In this document: in pieces, positions 23,420-33,171 of the stretch
Layout: each line of letters starts with the position of its first letter
How positions within the stretch are numbered: the stretch's first letter is position 1
Assembly: GCA_963924555.1 (NCBI GenBank)
Contig: OZ004591.1
Span: forward strand, 2,170,001-2,234,000
Direction of reading: 5' to 3'
Source of the DNA: Crambe crambe
Taxonomy: Eukaryota > Porifera > Demospongiae > Poecilosclerida > Crambeidae
Length of the DNA: 64,000 nucleotides
Program-made: the position numbers and the translations under genes
Notes under the pieces: model-generated
The model's input: only the letters and a program-made list of their open reading frames with translations
Told to the model about the DNA's origin: nothing
Database searches by the model: none

Positions 23420-24245
23420 TACCAGTGTTATCAAGTGCATTGAAGTCAACCTCTGGACAACTAGCAAGTTCTATATGCAGAATCTCCATGTACGTAAGTA
23501 TGTAGGTCCTAAACCATCTTCATTGTGTACCGTACAGCGGGAAACTTTCGAGGGAGAATACTTTCGTGAATTTTGTTGCTTTGTTGCAATCAGCGAAAGT
23601 TTTTTTCCGTGAAATACAATATATTTGGTCAAGCGCAAGCGCTCCATGCATGTGCCATGCTCGATTGGTGTATGCAGCTGTTCGTTCTTTGTTGCCATGT
23701 CTCTCTCTGCTCAAGTACTTCCAGAAAAATCCAATTCTTCCAAAGCCTGATGGACCACTGTCATCAGTAGCTCCTTCTTCTAGTATGGCAGCCACTAACA
23801 AGGAGGTGAAACAGGTATTAGACTACCCTGACTGAGAACGGGAAGAAGAACACCAAGTCCAAATATCAAAGTCCAGTGTGGAACGTACATAAGGCTGTGA
23901 TCGATCGATCGATCGATCGATCGTGAAAGATTTCTCCGCGAATGTTTCTATCCATGCTATTCGCGAAAGTATTCTCCCTCAAAAGTTTCCCGCTATACGG
24001 TATATCAAAGAATGAAGCTTTAGAAAGAGTTCTCTCCTCTCTGTAAAGGTTGATCGTGATTCACTGTCTGAGAAGCCGAGAAACTATGTAGGCACATTCA
24101 GGAAGGATTTTATGAGGTAAAAGTTTAAGTTGAGTATTTGCAGCATTACATTGAATATCATCCAACTTTCAGGTATGATGAATGAAGATGTAACCTCAAC
24201 AATATACTTTCACCAAGAAGCCAACAAGAATGACAGTGACTATTA
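23420..24245 (+). pseudogene. Relic of the last RRP1 exons, copy A
   Basis: Three pieces match the 3' end of the RRP1-like gene at 28,487-28,887 in the same order. They are a VIKCIEVN...TTSKFYMQ-type exon (23,420-23,490), a VDRDSLSEKPRNYVGTF exon (24,046-24,113) and a terminal MMNEDV...NKNDSDY exon (24,172-24,245). The middle of it is occupied by a 471-bp MITE. It lacks the rest of the gene, so it is a partial duplicate; the reading frames have decayed. Confidence 0.65.
23530..24000. mobile_element. 471-bp MITE, TIR CCGTACAGCGGG, TA target duplication
   Basis: The ends CCGTACAGCGGGAAACTTTC and, inverted, CCGTATAGCGGGAAACTTTT are each bordered by TA (23,528-23,529 and 24,001-24,002). The paralogous unoccupied site is visible in the RRP1 gene at 28,600-28,606 (TGTGTATATG). 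Inside are a second inverted motif (TTCGCGAAAG / CTTTCGTGAA) and a (GATC)n run at 23,899-23,923. A related element lies at 39,337-39,891. The TA duplication suggests a Tc1/mariner-type mobiliser; no coding capacity. Confidence 0.85.
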
Positions 24246-25440
24246 AATTTTGTATTAATCCACACAATAATATTATTGTGCAGAATTAAAGCAAACATTA
24301 TATCACCAGTGAAATGAGTCAAGATTGATAACTACATCTACATTAATTTTGGTTTCTTGTCAGTCAGTGACTTCCCTGGCACAACATATCAGCTTGTAAT
24401 AGGATGAGTTCACTCCACAATTATAACCTGTGGTGGATAGAGATGTAAAAGGAGAGGGAAGAAAAGATGATCTTGTTCTCCTATGGTAGGTAAAGTGTAA
24501 CCACTATAAAAAAACCATTATACACCAAGTATCCAACACCATGATATTGGTAAAGGGTTCTCACTATAACACGCACACAAAGGGCCAACTACACACAATA
24601 GCTAGTGAACAAGTGATCACTTCACAACAGAATCATGTAAGGGAGGGGCGAGTATTGGTGTTCCATTATTCGACTTGTGCCCTATTCGATCCACTTCCAA
24701 AACGTACATCTGTTTGTAGGCTGGGGCTAACTGCAAGGGATTTGGTGCTGGTTTGGGGAAGCAGTGGACCACTAGAAGCAACAGTCCATTCATGTTTGGA
24801 TGAACTATAATGAGACACACTAGGATGGATAACTCTCTCATGATGAACCTCATAAAACACTAGGACAACTCACCAAGACGATACACTAAACAGTCCTGAA
24901 AGATCTGTTTGCTGAGGTAGACATTGACATTGACAGTTCACATACAAAGAGAAACACAAAAGTGATCAATCTGGTAAAGGGTCATTACTCTCAAAAACAA
25001 TATGCATGAACTTCCAACATTAGTAGTGGATAACACCCAGTACCCTTCCATGATACTCACTATAACATACACAGTAGTATTATATTCGCACTGGATGGTA
25101 CTATAATGGTGTATCTCATGATAGGTAAAGGGTCTTCACTATAACATACACACAAGAGGGGACTCGTTACTATCATGGACCTTAAATTTTATGTGACCAT
25201 GTTAAAGTGGTCCTTTATAGGGGGCCTGGTATGTGATCTCACGGGAGCATAGAATTGACCCAGAATCAACCCATGAGCATGAAACGTGGGCAGTATGTAA
25301 AATTATCACAACACTTAGTGAGGATGTAATATTCCGCAACAACTCATACATCACAAAGGATGTCCACTTGAGGTCAATAGGAATATTGATGTGAATAGTT
25401 AGTCATGTGACCATGTACTGTTTATTGGAGCTTCTGGAGG
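24246..25440. other. Non-coding copy-A DNA
   Basis: No gene seen. Matches 61,346-63,100 with moderate divergence, including the segments around GGCTGGGGCTAACTGCAAGG (24,720) and GGGGACTCGTTACTATCATGG (25,156). A recurrent GGTAAAGGGTC(A/T)TCACTATAA motif (24,490, 24,548, 24,975, 25,125) forms a loose dispersed repeat in both copies. Confidence 0.5.
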
Positions 25441-25449
25441 TTAATTATT

Positions 25450-25560
25450 TATCTCACTCACATCAGTTCATCCAGTGTAGGATCATATGCACTTCTTCTC
25501 CTGTTCCTGCCGAGTATGCAAAGGTACACTGGGCATGTTGTATGTTAACAATGCAAGAAG
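25450..25560 (-). pseudogene. Duplicated ITPA exon scrap
   Basis: The minus strand reads [15 protein letters not shown], the ITPA segment just before the FxGRT motif, then shifts frame. It lies beyond the terminal ITPA exon, so it cannot be spliced into that gene in order. It matches the exon at 26,000-26,115, and its sequence still carries the glycine codon that is a stop in that exon. Confidence 0.65.
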
Positions 25561-25569
25561 TCTGGATAC

Positions 25570-26952
25570 ACAATTCCTACAATTCTCCCTTCAGTTTCTT
25601 AGTGTCTGGTGGTTTGTGTTCAGTGTTCTCCTTCAAGTACTCACTCACTGAGAGCGTTCACTGCCTTGAAACGATGGGATATTGTGTTCTTGACTTCAGA
25701 GTCCAATTCTGCATAGGTCTTATCAAACCCCTTGGGTTGGAATATGGGGTTCCAGCCAAAGTCAGGAGGTCCCCGAGCTTGAACTATTTGTCCCTGTATC
25801 ACAAAAACAAACAAACAAAACAAGCAAATAAAAGATAACACAAAAATCAAACAATCACTTCCATTTTGACATGAATGTGTTCTTTTGGGGTCATAGGCGT
25901 GTTATACTTAGCAACAGAGTCTCGATACTAGTGGAGACTAGAATGTTCGTGACAAATGGAGTAGATAGTGTAAGGGGATATCCTTATAAGGACACCATTA
26001 GCGAATCTCCAGCACTCACATCAGTTCTTCCAGTAAATAAGATCACTTCTTCTCCAATTCATGCAGAGTATGCAAAGGTACACTGGGCATATGCAGACTT
26101 GTCTGGGTAGGCTGCTAACAGGTCATTCAGACCTACCAATTAACAATACAAAAATATTTGGTAAAGGGTTAATAATGTCGAGTTTTTAAGTCACTCTTTG
26201 AGTACTCACCTTGATGACCCAGTTAAAAAAATTTTTTTTAAAAAGATTCTGAATGATAATGATACGGATAATCATTACGAAAAGATGACCTGAATAGGAC
26301 ATGATGCTCTACAAAGGGCAACCCAAATGTTCACTTCCAATAGTGCTAACACATTTTTAGAGGACAACTTCTTTAAAATGGCTGTCCCCAGTGAGTGTGT
26401 CTTTAGTCAGAGGATCCCACTGTATACAAATGTGGGAGGTTCCACTGTAATCCTTGCATAGAGTTACGTCATAGAGTTAGAGGTACGTGGCCCCATTTCA
26501 GTGGTCCCAGTACATACAATACATACATACATATATACACACATGTATGGACCAGGGAGACCATTCAGAGCATTGAAACACAAACAGGTGTCTTCTGTGA
26601 TGACAGGACCCTCTATCTGCCATTGTAACACAATAATCAAAATCAATATGCAAATGACATGATGGAATGATTACCGACTGAGCAGCTATTTTGCACTTTT
26701 CTTTGGCAATGTCCTCTGGCTCACCTTGGAGCTCAGGTACTGCAATCAAGTTGAGCTCAATGAACATAGCACAAGCATTAATAGCTACTTACAGTCCACA
26801 TCTTTACTGATGAGTTGCCAAGGGAACTTCTCACCTAGAATGGCTTTGGGATAGTTGCATGACTTCAAATATTCTTACACACCATATTTACTCACTTCTT
26901 CAAGCTTTTTAGGGTTACCTGTGACAAATGTCAACCTCTTTGCTACACTCAT
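25570..26952 (-). CDS. ITPA: Inosine triphosphate pyrophosphatase (ITPA), probably damaged
   Basis: ITPA hydrolyses ITP, dITP and XTP to monophosphates and so cleans the nucleotide pool in the cytosol. The minus strand starts at 26,952 with [20 protein letters not shown]; TGNxKKLEE is the family signature. The next pieces are [16 protein letters not shown] (about 26,860-26,805), [20 protein letters not shown] (26,745-26,675) and [20 protein letters not shown] (26,625-26,545, metal and substrate site). Then come [20 protein letters not shown] (26,115-26,000) and a last exon with [13 protein letters not shown] and [11 protein letters not shown] (25,795-25,640). Two lesions show: an in-frame TGA after AYSA near 26,060, where the duplicate at 25,500 has a glycine codon, and a GTGA repeat near 25,650 that shifts the last residues. 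The KWFLEKL exon was not found convincingly. It is recently broken or affected by sequence errors. Confidence 0.8.
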
Positions 26953-27087
26953 GATTTTTGACACGAGTTATCCCTTTACCAATGCAGATCAAGGAATATG
27001 GAAAAGGTCGTCTAGCTAGCCAGTACTTGCAGAGCATGTAATTGTGATGTGGTTTTAATTATAGCGACCTTTACCTAAGAGTTGGCC
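26953..27087. promoter_or_regulatory. Shared bidirectional promoter interval ITPA/RRP1
   Basis: Only 135 bp separate the divergent start codons of ITPA (minus) and the RRP1-like gene (plus), so both must be driven from here. No TATA box or GC-rich island was recognised. The head-to-head arrangement of two housekeeping genes implies a shared promoter; this is inference from spacing. Confidence 0.5.
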
Positions 27088-28887
27088 ATGAGTACCGTAG
27101 AGGAAAGTGCTCAAAAAACTTGCTAGTAACGACTTATCAGTCCGGAACAGAGCCCTAAAAAGATTAAGCAAGTGGATAAAGGCTAGATCAGCTCTAGAAG
27201 ATGGTAAATCCTTATAACTTCTTTAAAAAACACGTGTCAAGTGTCTCTTTGTGCACGTAGGATTTACGGAGATGGAACTGCTAAAATTGTGGAAGGGTTT
27301 GCACGTTTGTATGTGGCACTCAGACAAACCATTAGTTCAGGTATGCACCCCCAGTAGTCATGTGATTACTATTGACCCCATTATCTGGTCATATGACTCC
27401 AAAAGGAGGAACTTGCAGTGAATATTGCGAAAATCATTCATATCTTCGAAATCAAGGAAGTAAGTCCCCTCCTACACTATATTTGTATCTTCTGTTTGTT
27501 CTTTCTTGTCTTCCCATGTACTCCCACACCCTCCCTCTCTCACCATTGCCTCCATTATCTGGCTCCCATCCATATTATATCCTCTTCCCTTCCCCCTCTC
27601 ACCTTTTCATCATGTGGGAAAGGAGGGAGGATGATTTTATAATTATTATCACTATCACAGCTCTCCAGTTTGTGTCGACTTTCTTCACTACAATATCTCG
27701 GGAGTGGCTTGGAATAGATCGTCTCAGATTGGACAAGTTCTACATGATGTGATTATTGACCCCAAACCCCTCTGTTTTATCCCACGTGATCCTGAACCCC
27801 CTCTGTTTTATCCCACATAACACCAAACCCCTCTGTTTTATCCCTTCACAGTTGATCCGTAAAGTGGTGCACCACTGCTTCAAATTCTTACAAGAAGAAA
27901 AGTGGAGTGAAGAGTAAGCAAAAGCCTAATAACAATTCTAATAAGCTTTATTAGTGATTATCACTTTGTGTGATATTATTTAGACTTGTGAAGAATTTCT
28001 TAAGATTGATGTCAGAAAGTCCTCTTGGGCAGGAGGTGAATTTATTATTATTATTTATATATTATTATTATTACTATTATTATTATTATTACTATTATTA
28101 TTAATTTTTTTTTTTTGGGAGGGGGGGGTGGAGGGGAAGCAGGTTCGTGCTGCATAATTAACTTTTCTAATTAATGCCCAGGCATGTCTTGGAGTTCAGC
28201 TGCATGTGTTGGAAGTGTACTTATCAGAGCTACTGTCAGTGGTTGCTACTAGCAACTGTCCTGGGACCGATTTACTTGGACCATGTTTCACTCTGTTGGC
28301 TAACACCACCAAGTAAGACTTCTGAGTGTTGCATGTATAAGTGAGGGTACAAACCCTCTTGCAACTCCAGTGACCCAGAACCCACAATGCTGGTATCATA
28401 CATGTTTTCACATGTAGAGTGTGATACAATTATGAGTATACCTTGTGTATACACTTCAATGCAGTAATTATAATAGTGTTTTATACAGTACCAGTATTAT
28501 TGAATGTATTGAGGTCAACATCATACAACCTCTGGACAACCAGCAAGTTCTACAGAAACTCCATGTACGTAAGTACGTAGGTCCTAAACCTTCTTCATTG
28601 TGTATATGTAAAGTAATGAAGCTTTAGAAAGAGTTTTCTCCTCTCTGTAAAGGTTGATTGTGACTCACTGTCTGAGAAGCTGAGAAATTTAGCCATCAAT
28701 AGAAACACATTTGGAAAGAACAGGAAAAGACTCTATACACTTTGCAAGAGGTTAATTACATACCAAAAAAATGTTCGAGTAGCTGGTTAACTATCTCTTC
28801 AGATTTTCAGACATGAATGAAGAGGTGATGGAAGATCTACCTCCACCAAGAAAGAAAGCAAAAAGGAAGAAACAATCAAGACAGTGA
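27088..28887 (+). CDS. RRP1: RRP1/Nop52-like rRNA-processing protein, with suspected lesions
   Basis: RRP1 (Nop52) acts in the nucleolus in pre-rRNA processing for the large ribosomal subunit. Exon 1 (27,088-27,203) begins MSTVEESAQK and, one base out of frame, LASNDLSVRNRALKRLSKW. Later exons are: 27,261-27,340 (GFTEMELLKLWKGLHVCMW), 27,406-27,459 (EELAVNIAKIIHIFEIKE), 27,669-27,746 (TISREWLGIDRLRLDKFYM, the family hallmark), 27,852-27,913, 27,984-28,035, 28,182-28,312, probably 28,487-28,560, 28,653-28,750 (LSEKLRNLAINRNTFGKNRK) and 28,803-28,887 ending in basic PPPRKKAKRKKQSRQ, a likely nucleolar signal. Oddities are one extra A in the A6 run at 27,113-27,118, and no GT donor in phase after DKFYM (ATGTGA instead). 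A complete human-like C-terminal tail is absent. Confidence 0.85.
28041..28102. repeat. (TTA)n microsatellite in an RRP1 intron
   Basis: About 60 bp of TTA repeat, followed by a T9 and a G-rich run, within the intron between the exons ending at 28,035 and starting at 28,182. Confidence 0.9.
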
Positions 28888-30737
28888 CTATGAGAACACC
28901 TCGCAACTTTCTATTTCACTCTACCATTTGTACTTGTTGTGATTTCACAATTAGACAAATACATTGGGAGGGTCATTTAGTTGAACTCCAGTACCCAGAT
29001 CCACCCACGTATGTGTAAGTGCAAACATGGACCTGCAAATAGGTCCCCACACTATTATAACAATTATGCAGTGAGACCTGTAGGGGTGGTAATGCCATGG
29101 TGGTATTGAGACTGGTGGTAAGGGTGGTAATATAATGGCACATTGGGACTGGCAGACATTCTAGCACATTGAAAGGTGTCCCTTGGAAGTTCTTTGTCTT
29201 GTGTCCGGATCCATAATCACACTAGCCATGAAATGGAATGTCTTGGAAACTACATAGTTCTCCATGATCTGTGTCTTGGTCCGTGGGACTGCTTGAGACT
29301 GCAAGAATATCTTCACCACACTACGCACCTGAATAGCACCTGACACCTGCAATGTACTGATGACACCTGCAATGTACAATATTTGCTTGATGACACATTA
29401 AGAATAGCATATGCATGCTAGATTCACCCTTTGTTTTATTTTAATTAAATGATTGATTTTTGACCAGTTGTGGTTGTGATGTCCAGGTGATAGTGACACA
29501 TCAATAAAGATTAGCAGATTATCCTAGTAAAGACACTACAGTTAATAGTCTCTCCTTTGATGACATTCTGTTTCAGAGGTAAAAAATAGCCAGTAATTAA
29601 CAGTCCAGCTACGCTTGAGCACATTCTTATTACTTCAGCTTTCCAGGATGTCTTCCCATTATGCTCGTGATTATGAATGCACAATATCAAACTAGTCTGT
29701 GTGCTGGTTGAAGCGTTATGCTTCAAAATTATGAAGTCATAATACTACTGTGCTGGTTATTGAGCACTATATCTCCCCATACACAAAACATAAAACACCA
29801 CATAACACAAATCATTGTTATGTGTCACAGTAAACAACACCAAATAAGGGCATGTGGCATGTAGACACAAGTGTATTCATATACCACATAAGAGGTTTGT
29901 GGTATTGTGTGCTGTAAAGTGCAGGACGCACACACAACAATAGAGGAGATATAACAAGACTTCAAGATATATTTGAATGGCATAAATATATTTCAAACTA
30001 ATTAGGTTGCCCAATTCTGTGAGTTTTTCCTGCTCTGCATATTATGTCCATGTGTGAAGAGGTTAAACTTCTCACACATGCAAACTATTAGAGGATGGCA
30101 GCCACCACATATCTAGTAGCTCTGAAAAGCCAGCAAATAACAATGGACAGGCAGTTTGTCAGGATTAATCTGTTAGGACTTTAGAGCTGATGTCTAAAAT
30201 TTGACAGATTAATGGACACCTCAACCATCCCTTGGACCCTAAATTTCATTGAGTTGACCATGTACATCTATCATAAATTTATGGCCCCTCCCCCAAACAA
30301 GGCAAGTCATCTTCCTACACCACTATAAGAGTGTCACTGTGTACTCTACCTCAGAGCAAGCATTATGTAGAAGTAGAGATGATATACAACAAGAGCGAGA
30401 CAAGGTCCCTGATTGAGATCCAGTTGTACAAATGGTGTGTGGTAAATGCTGCACAGCAGACATGTTTTTTCAGTCACCACTCGAATATTCTTGCAGCAGC
30501 TTTATAGGATTTTCTTTTCTCTATTGGTTGACTGCTACCTCATCAACACTGCAACAGGTAGGACTCTACCTCAAAACAATACAGTAACCACTATTAACTA
30601 GGAACACAATTCAACAGCTGATTACATGAAGTCTACTGGAATCTTAGGTCTAGCAAGACTTTCACTACATTATTTTTTGAGTTTAAACGCACATTTCATT
30701 AGTCTTCCTTGCTGTTCCATTTAGAACGCAGGGGATG
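28888..30737. other. Intergenic region between RRP1 and the Kelch gene
   Basis: No recognised gene. The minus strand at 29,379-29,161 holds an exon-like open piece after an AG (SGAIQVRSVVKIFLQSQAV ... FHFMASVIMDPDTRQR) that looks protein-like but that I cannot assign. 29,930-30,490 is the part shared with copy B (63,410-64,000) and so marks the upstream flank of the duplicated Kelch locus. Confidence 0.5.
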
Positions 30738-30798
30738 GGCGTGGCTCGTTTTTGCGGTGAGGCGTGGCTCGTTTTTGCGGTGAGGCGTGGCTTGTTTT
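30738..30798. promoter_or_regulatory. Three 23-bp tandem repeats with GC boxes just upstream of the Kelch start
   Basis: The unit GGCGTGGCTCGTTTTTGCGG followed by TGA is repeated twice exactly (30,738-30,760 and 30,761-30,783), with a third partial unit to 30,798. That is 19 bp before the ATG at 30,817. Each unit carries GGCGTGGC, a CACCC/GC-box type site bound by Sp/KLF factors in animals. It stands out from the AT-rich surroundings. A promoter role is inference. Confidence 0.5.
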
Positions 30799-30816
30799 AT
30801 TTACCTTTCTACAAGT

Positions 30817-33132
30817 ATGGCATCTCCTCTATATGAGCCTCCCCCTCGCTGGGGTCACTTTTCCTCCATCGTAGAAGGAAACCTCTTAATGTATGGAGGA
30901 AGAATTAAAGATTTCTACAACCAAGTAGAGAACACCATCAACTTATTTAATCCCTACGAGGAAAAATGGACCACACATAAGACTACAGGTACTGATCTAA
31001 TTAGAATATATGATGCTGCAAGTGCGGCACTAGGCAAAAATTTCTATCTTTTCGGAGGAACTAATGGTCAAGAGTATATAGGATATATGTACCATCTGGA
31101 TTCGACTTGGAACATCACAACAATGGAACATCACAATAATGCACCAATGAGAAAGCTTGACTCTAAGATGATAAGCCACAAAGAAAATCTAATCTGCTTT
31201 GGAGGTTACGGAATCCCCTCTGGACCGCACCAACTTCAATCTCAATTCGTCTTGAATAACAACTATGATGATGGAAGGGGGTGGACAAATGAGTTACACA
31301 GCTTTAACCTCAAAGAAGGTGAGGTAGAATATTAGGGGTGGTTAATGAGGTGTGTACACACCACTCTACTTCCTTCACTCTAAATTGACCCTATAAATGT
31401 GGGAGTGGTTAGCTATGTTGTACTGTGCAAAGCACAAAATAGCAGTCTGTCATTATTTTCTGGCAATTCAATGATGGTCAAGTTGACTGGACAGAAGCAA
31501 CTATGTGCATATAAGTGACCTAGTAAACTGATATCATAAAAATATTCAATCTGACATGTGAATGACCATAATGTGGATGTTATTTCAGCTTTGACATGTG
31601 TAGCACACAGTTCCTCCTATATTATACCATCCTCACCATCTTTGCTGAAACTGGATCTATAGGCTGCCTTTCTTGCAGGTTTATTTGTTGCAAGTCAGAA
31701 GTAAATTAGAGCTCAATCTGGTATTTTAGTGCTAACCACTTCCCTTACAAAGCAGTAGATGTGACAATAGTGATTTAACTAGCTACTGGTAACTGGCTAG
31801 CTAGTAGCTCTATTAATACTGAAGCTAGCTGTCATAGATAAGATGATGAAGGCACTGGCAGAGACTGACTGAAGCTTTTTAGTGGATGGATTGCATCCTC
31901 TCCAATAAATTAAAAAATGGGAGTGACTTTATTTGGACGTGGTACCTATCTCAGAGGTCAACCATTATTAATTTTACACCACCATTTTTTCTTAACTCAT
32001 TCAGGGAAGGTGGTTAATGTCCATGTCATCAATTTCCAGTTTCATAAATGTATTGTTGTGTGCATGTGCATGACCTATAATAATTATTGGACATCATCAC
32101 GTGCTTCAGTCCACCATTCTCAAAATTTATATTAGCTAGCTCATTCTGGATCCACCAGAGTGTCCGTTATCCAGAGTACAGAGGTCATCCACTCATGGAG
32201 ATCCACTTGAACTGTTGAAGGTGAAATCAATTATTGGTAACATACAATTTGTCTATTTGGAGGCATCCAGTCTTCAGAGGTCAAAGTAATCATTAAATTC
32301 ACACTTTCAAATATTTGGATCTAATACTAGTAAGGTATAATGGAAACTACTTTTGAAATGTACAGTAGCAATAGCTGAGTACTAATTTATTCAACTCACT
32401 TATAATTGGGTTGATGGATGGTAAGTGAGGTAATATCTATTCATCTCTTTACTCTCACCTTTTATCCTTCTACATTTTAGAACAAGAGCATAATTATTAA
32501 TAGAGCAGGTAATATAAAATGATGTAGTTATTATTGCCATTTAATTCCAGTACAAATTGTGGCAGATAATCAAGGACTAGCTACTTAGACCTACTTATGT
32601 GTAACACCCAACAAAGTTGTTCCTATCCTTATGCTTGAGATTAAGCAATGATGTTCCAGGCTCTGGGAAATGATGTCTGTGCTTTCTGTTGAAACACAAC
32701 TATAAAAGGTTTATGGTCCTACTGGACCTCAACTCTTATAAATGTCATTCCTGAAAGATTTGACTCTTAACTAACCTCTGAGGATGTCAATAATATTTAC
32801 TTCCAGATTTGTTTGTGACTCAGTGTTAAGTGTGACAACTATACAGTATTTGTGTGGGTGTCTATGGTATCAAAATGGACCCCTTTCCCATAAAAACTAT
32901 AATTACTATTAATCAAAACACAGACATAATAAAGATTCATAGAGTCCACTGAAGATGACTAGGGGCATGCAAATTATGCCAGCATAGTTTTGGGCATAAT
33001 GGGTTGAACTTTAATGCCAGCACAATGCTGGCATAATATGGGATTTTTACTTCCAGGGGTTGGCAGATATGGAGGTATTGATGTCGACTCTTGAGTTCCT
33101 TTGTATAAACTGCTGAATTAGAGTAGTAACAA

Positions 33133-33171
<39 letters not shown>

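Larger units (their letters stand above)
1..30490 (+). repeat. Segmental duplication, copy A
   Basis: Collinear with 48,297-64,000. Matching blocks seen by eye are 1-3,400 with 48,297-52,600; 9,250-9,635 with 54,180-54,597; 13,607-16,230 with 54,597-57,080; 18,990-22,000 with 57,220-60,310; 23,400-25,400 with 60,990-63,100; and 29,930-30,490 with 63,410-64,000. The first and fourth blocks look nearly identical, the fifth is clearly more diverged. Copy A is longer because it holds a TIR transposon, a hAT transposase, extra relic units (4,980-9,240) and the ITPA-RRP1 gene pair. The left edge lies outside the window. Confidence 0.9.

Noticed and set aside
24541-24860. Open frames on both strands around 24,600-24,860
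   Set aside because: No recognisable protein, and the copy-B counterpart (62,300-62,570) does not keep the frames.
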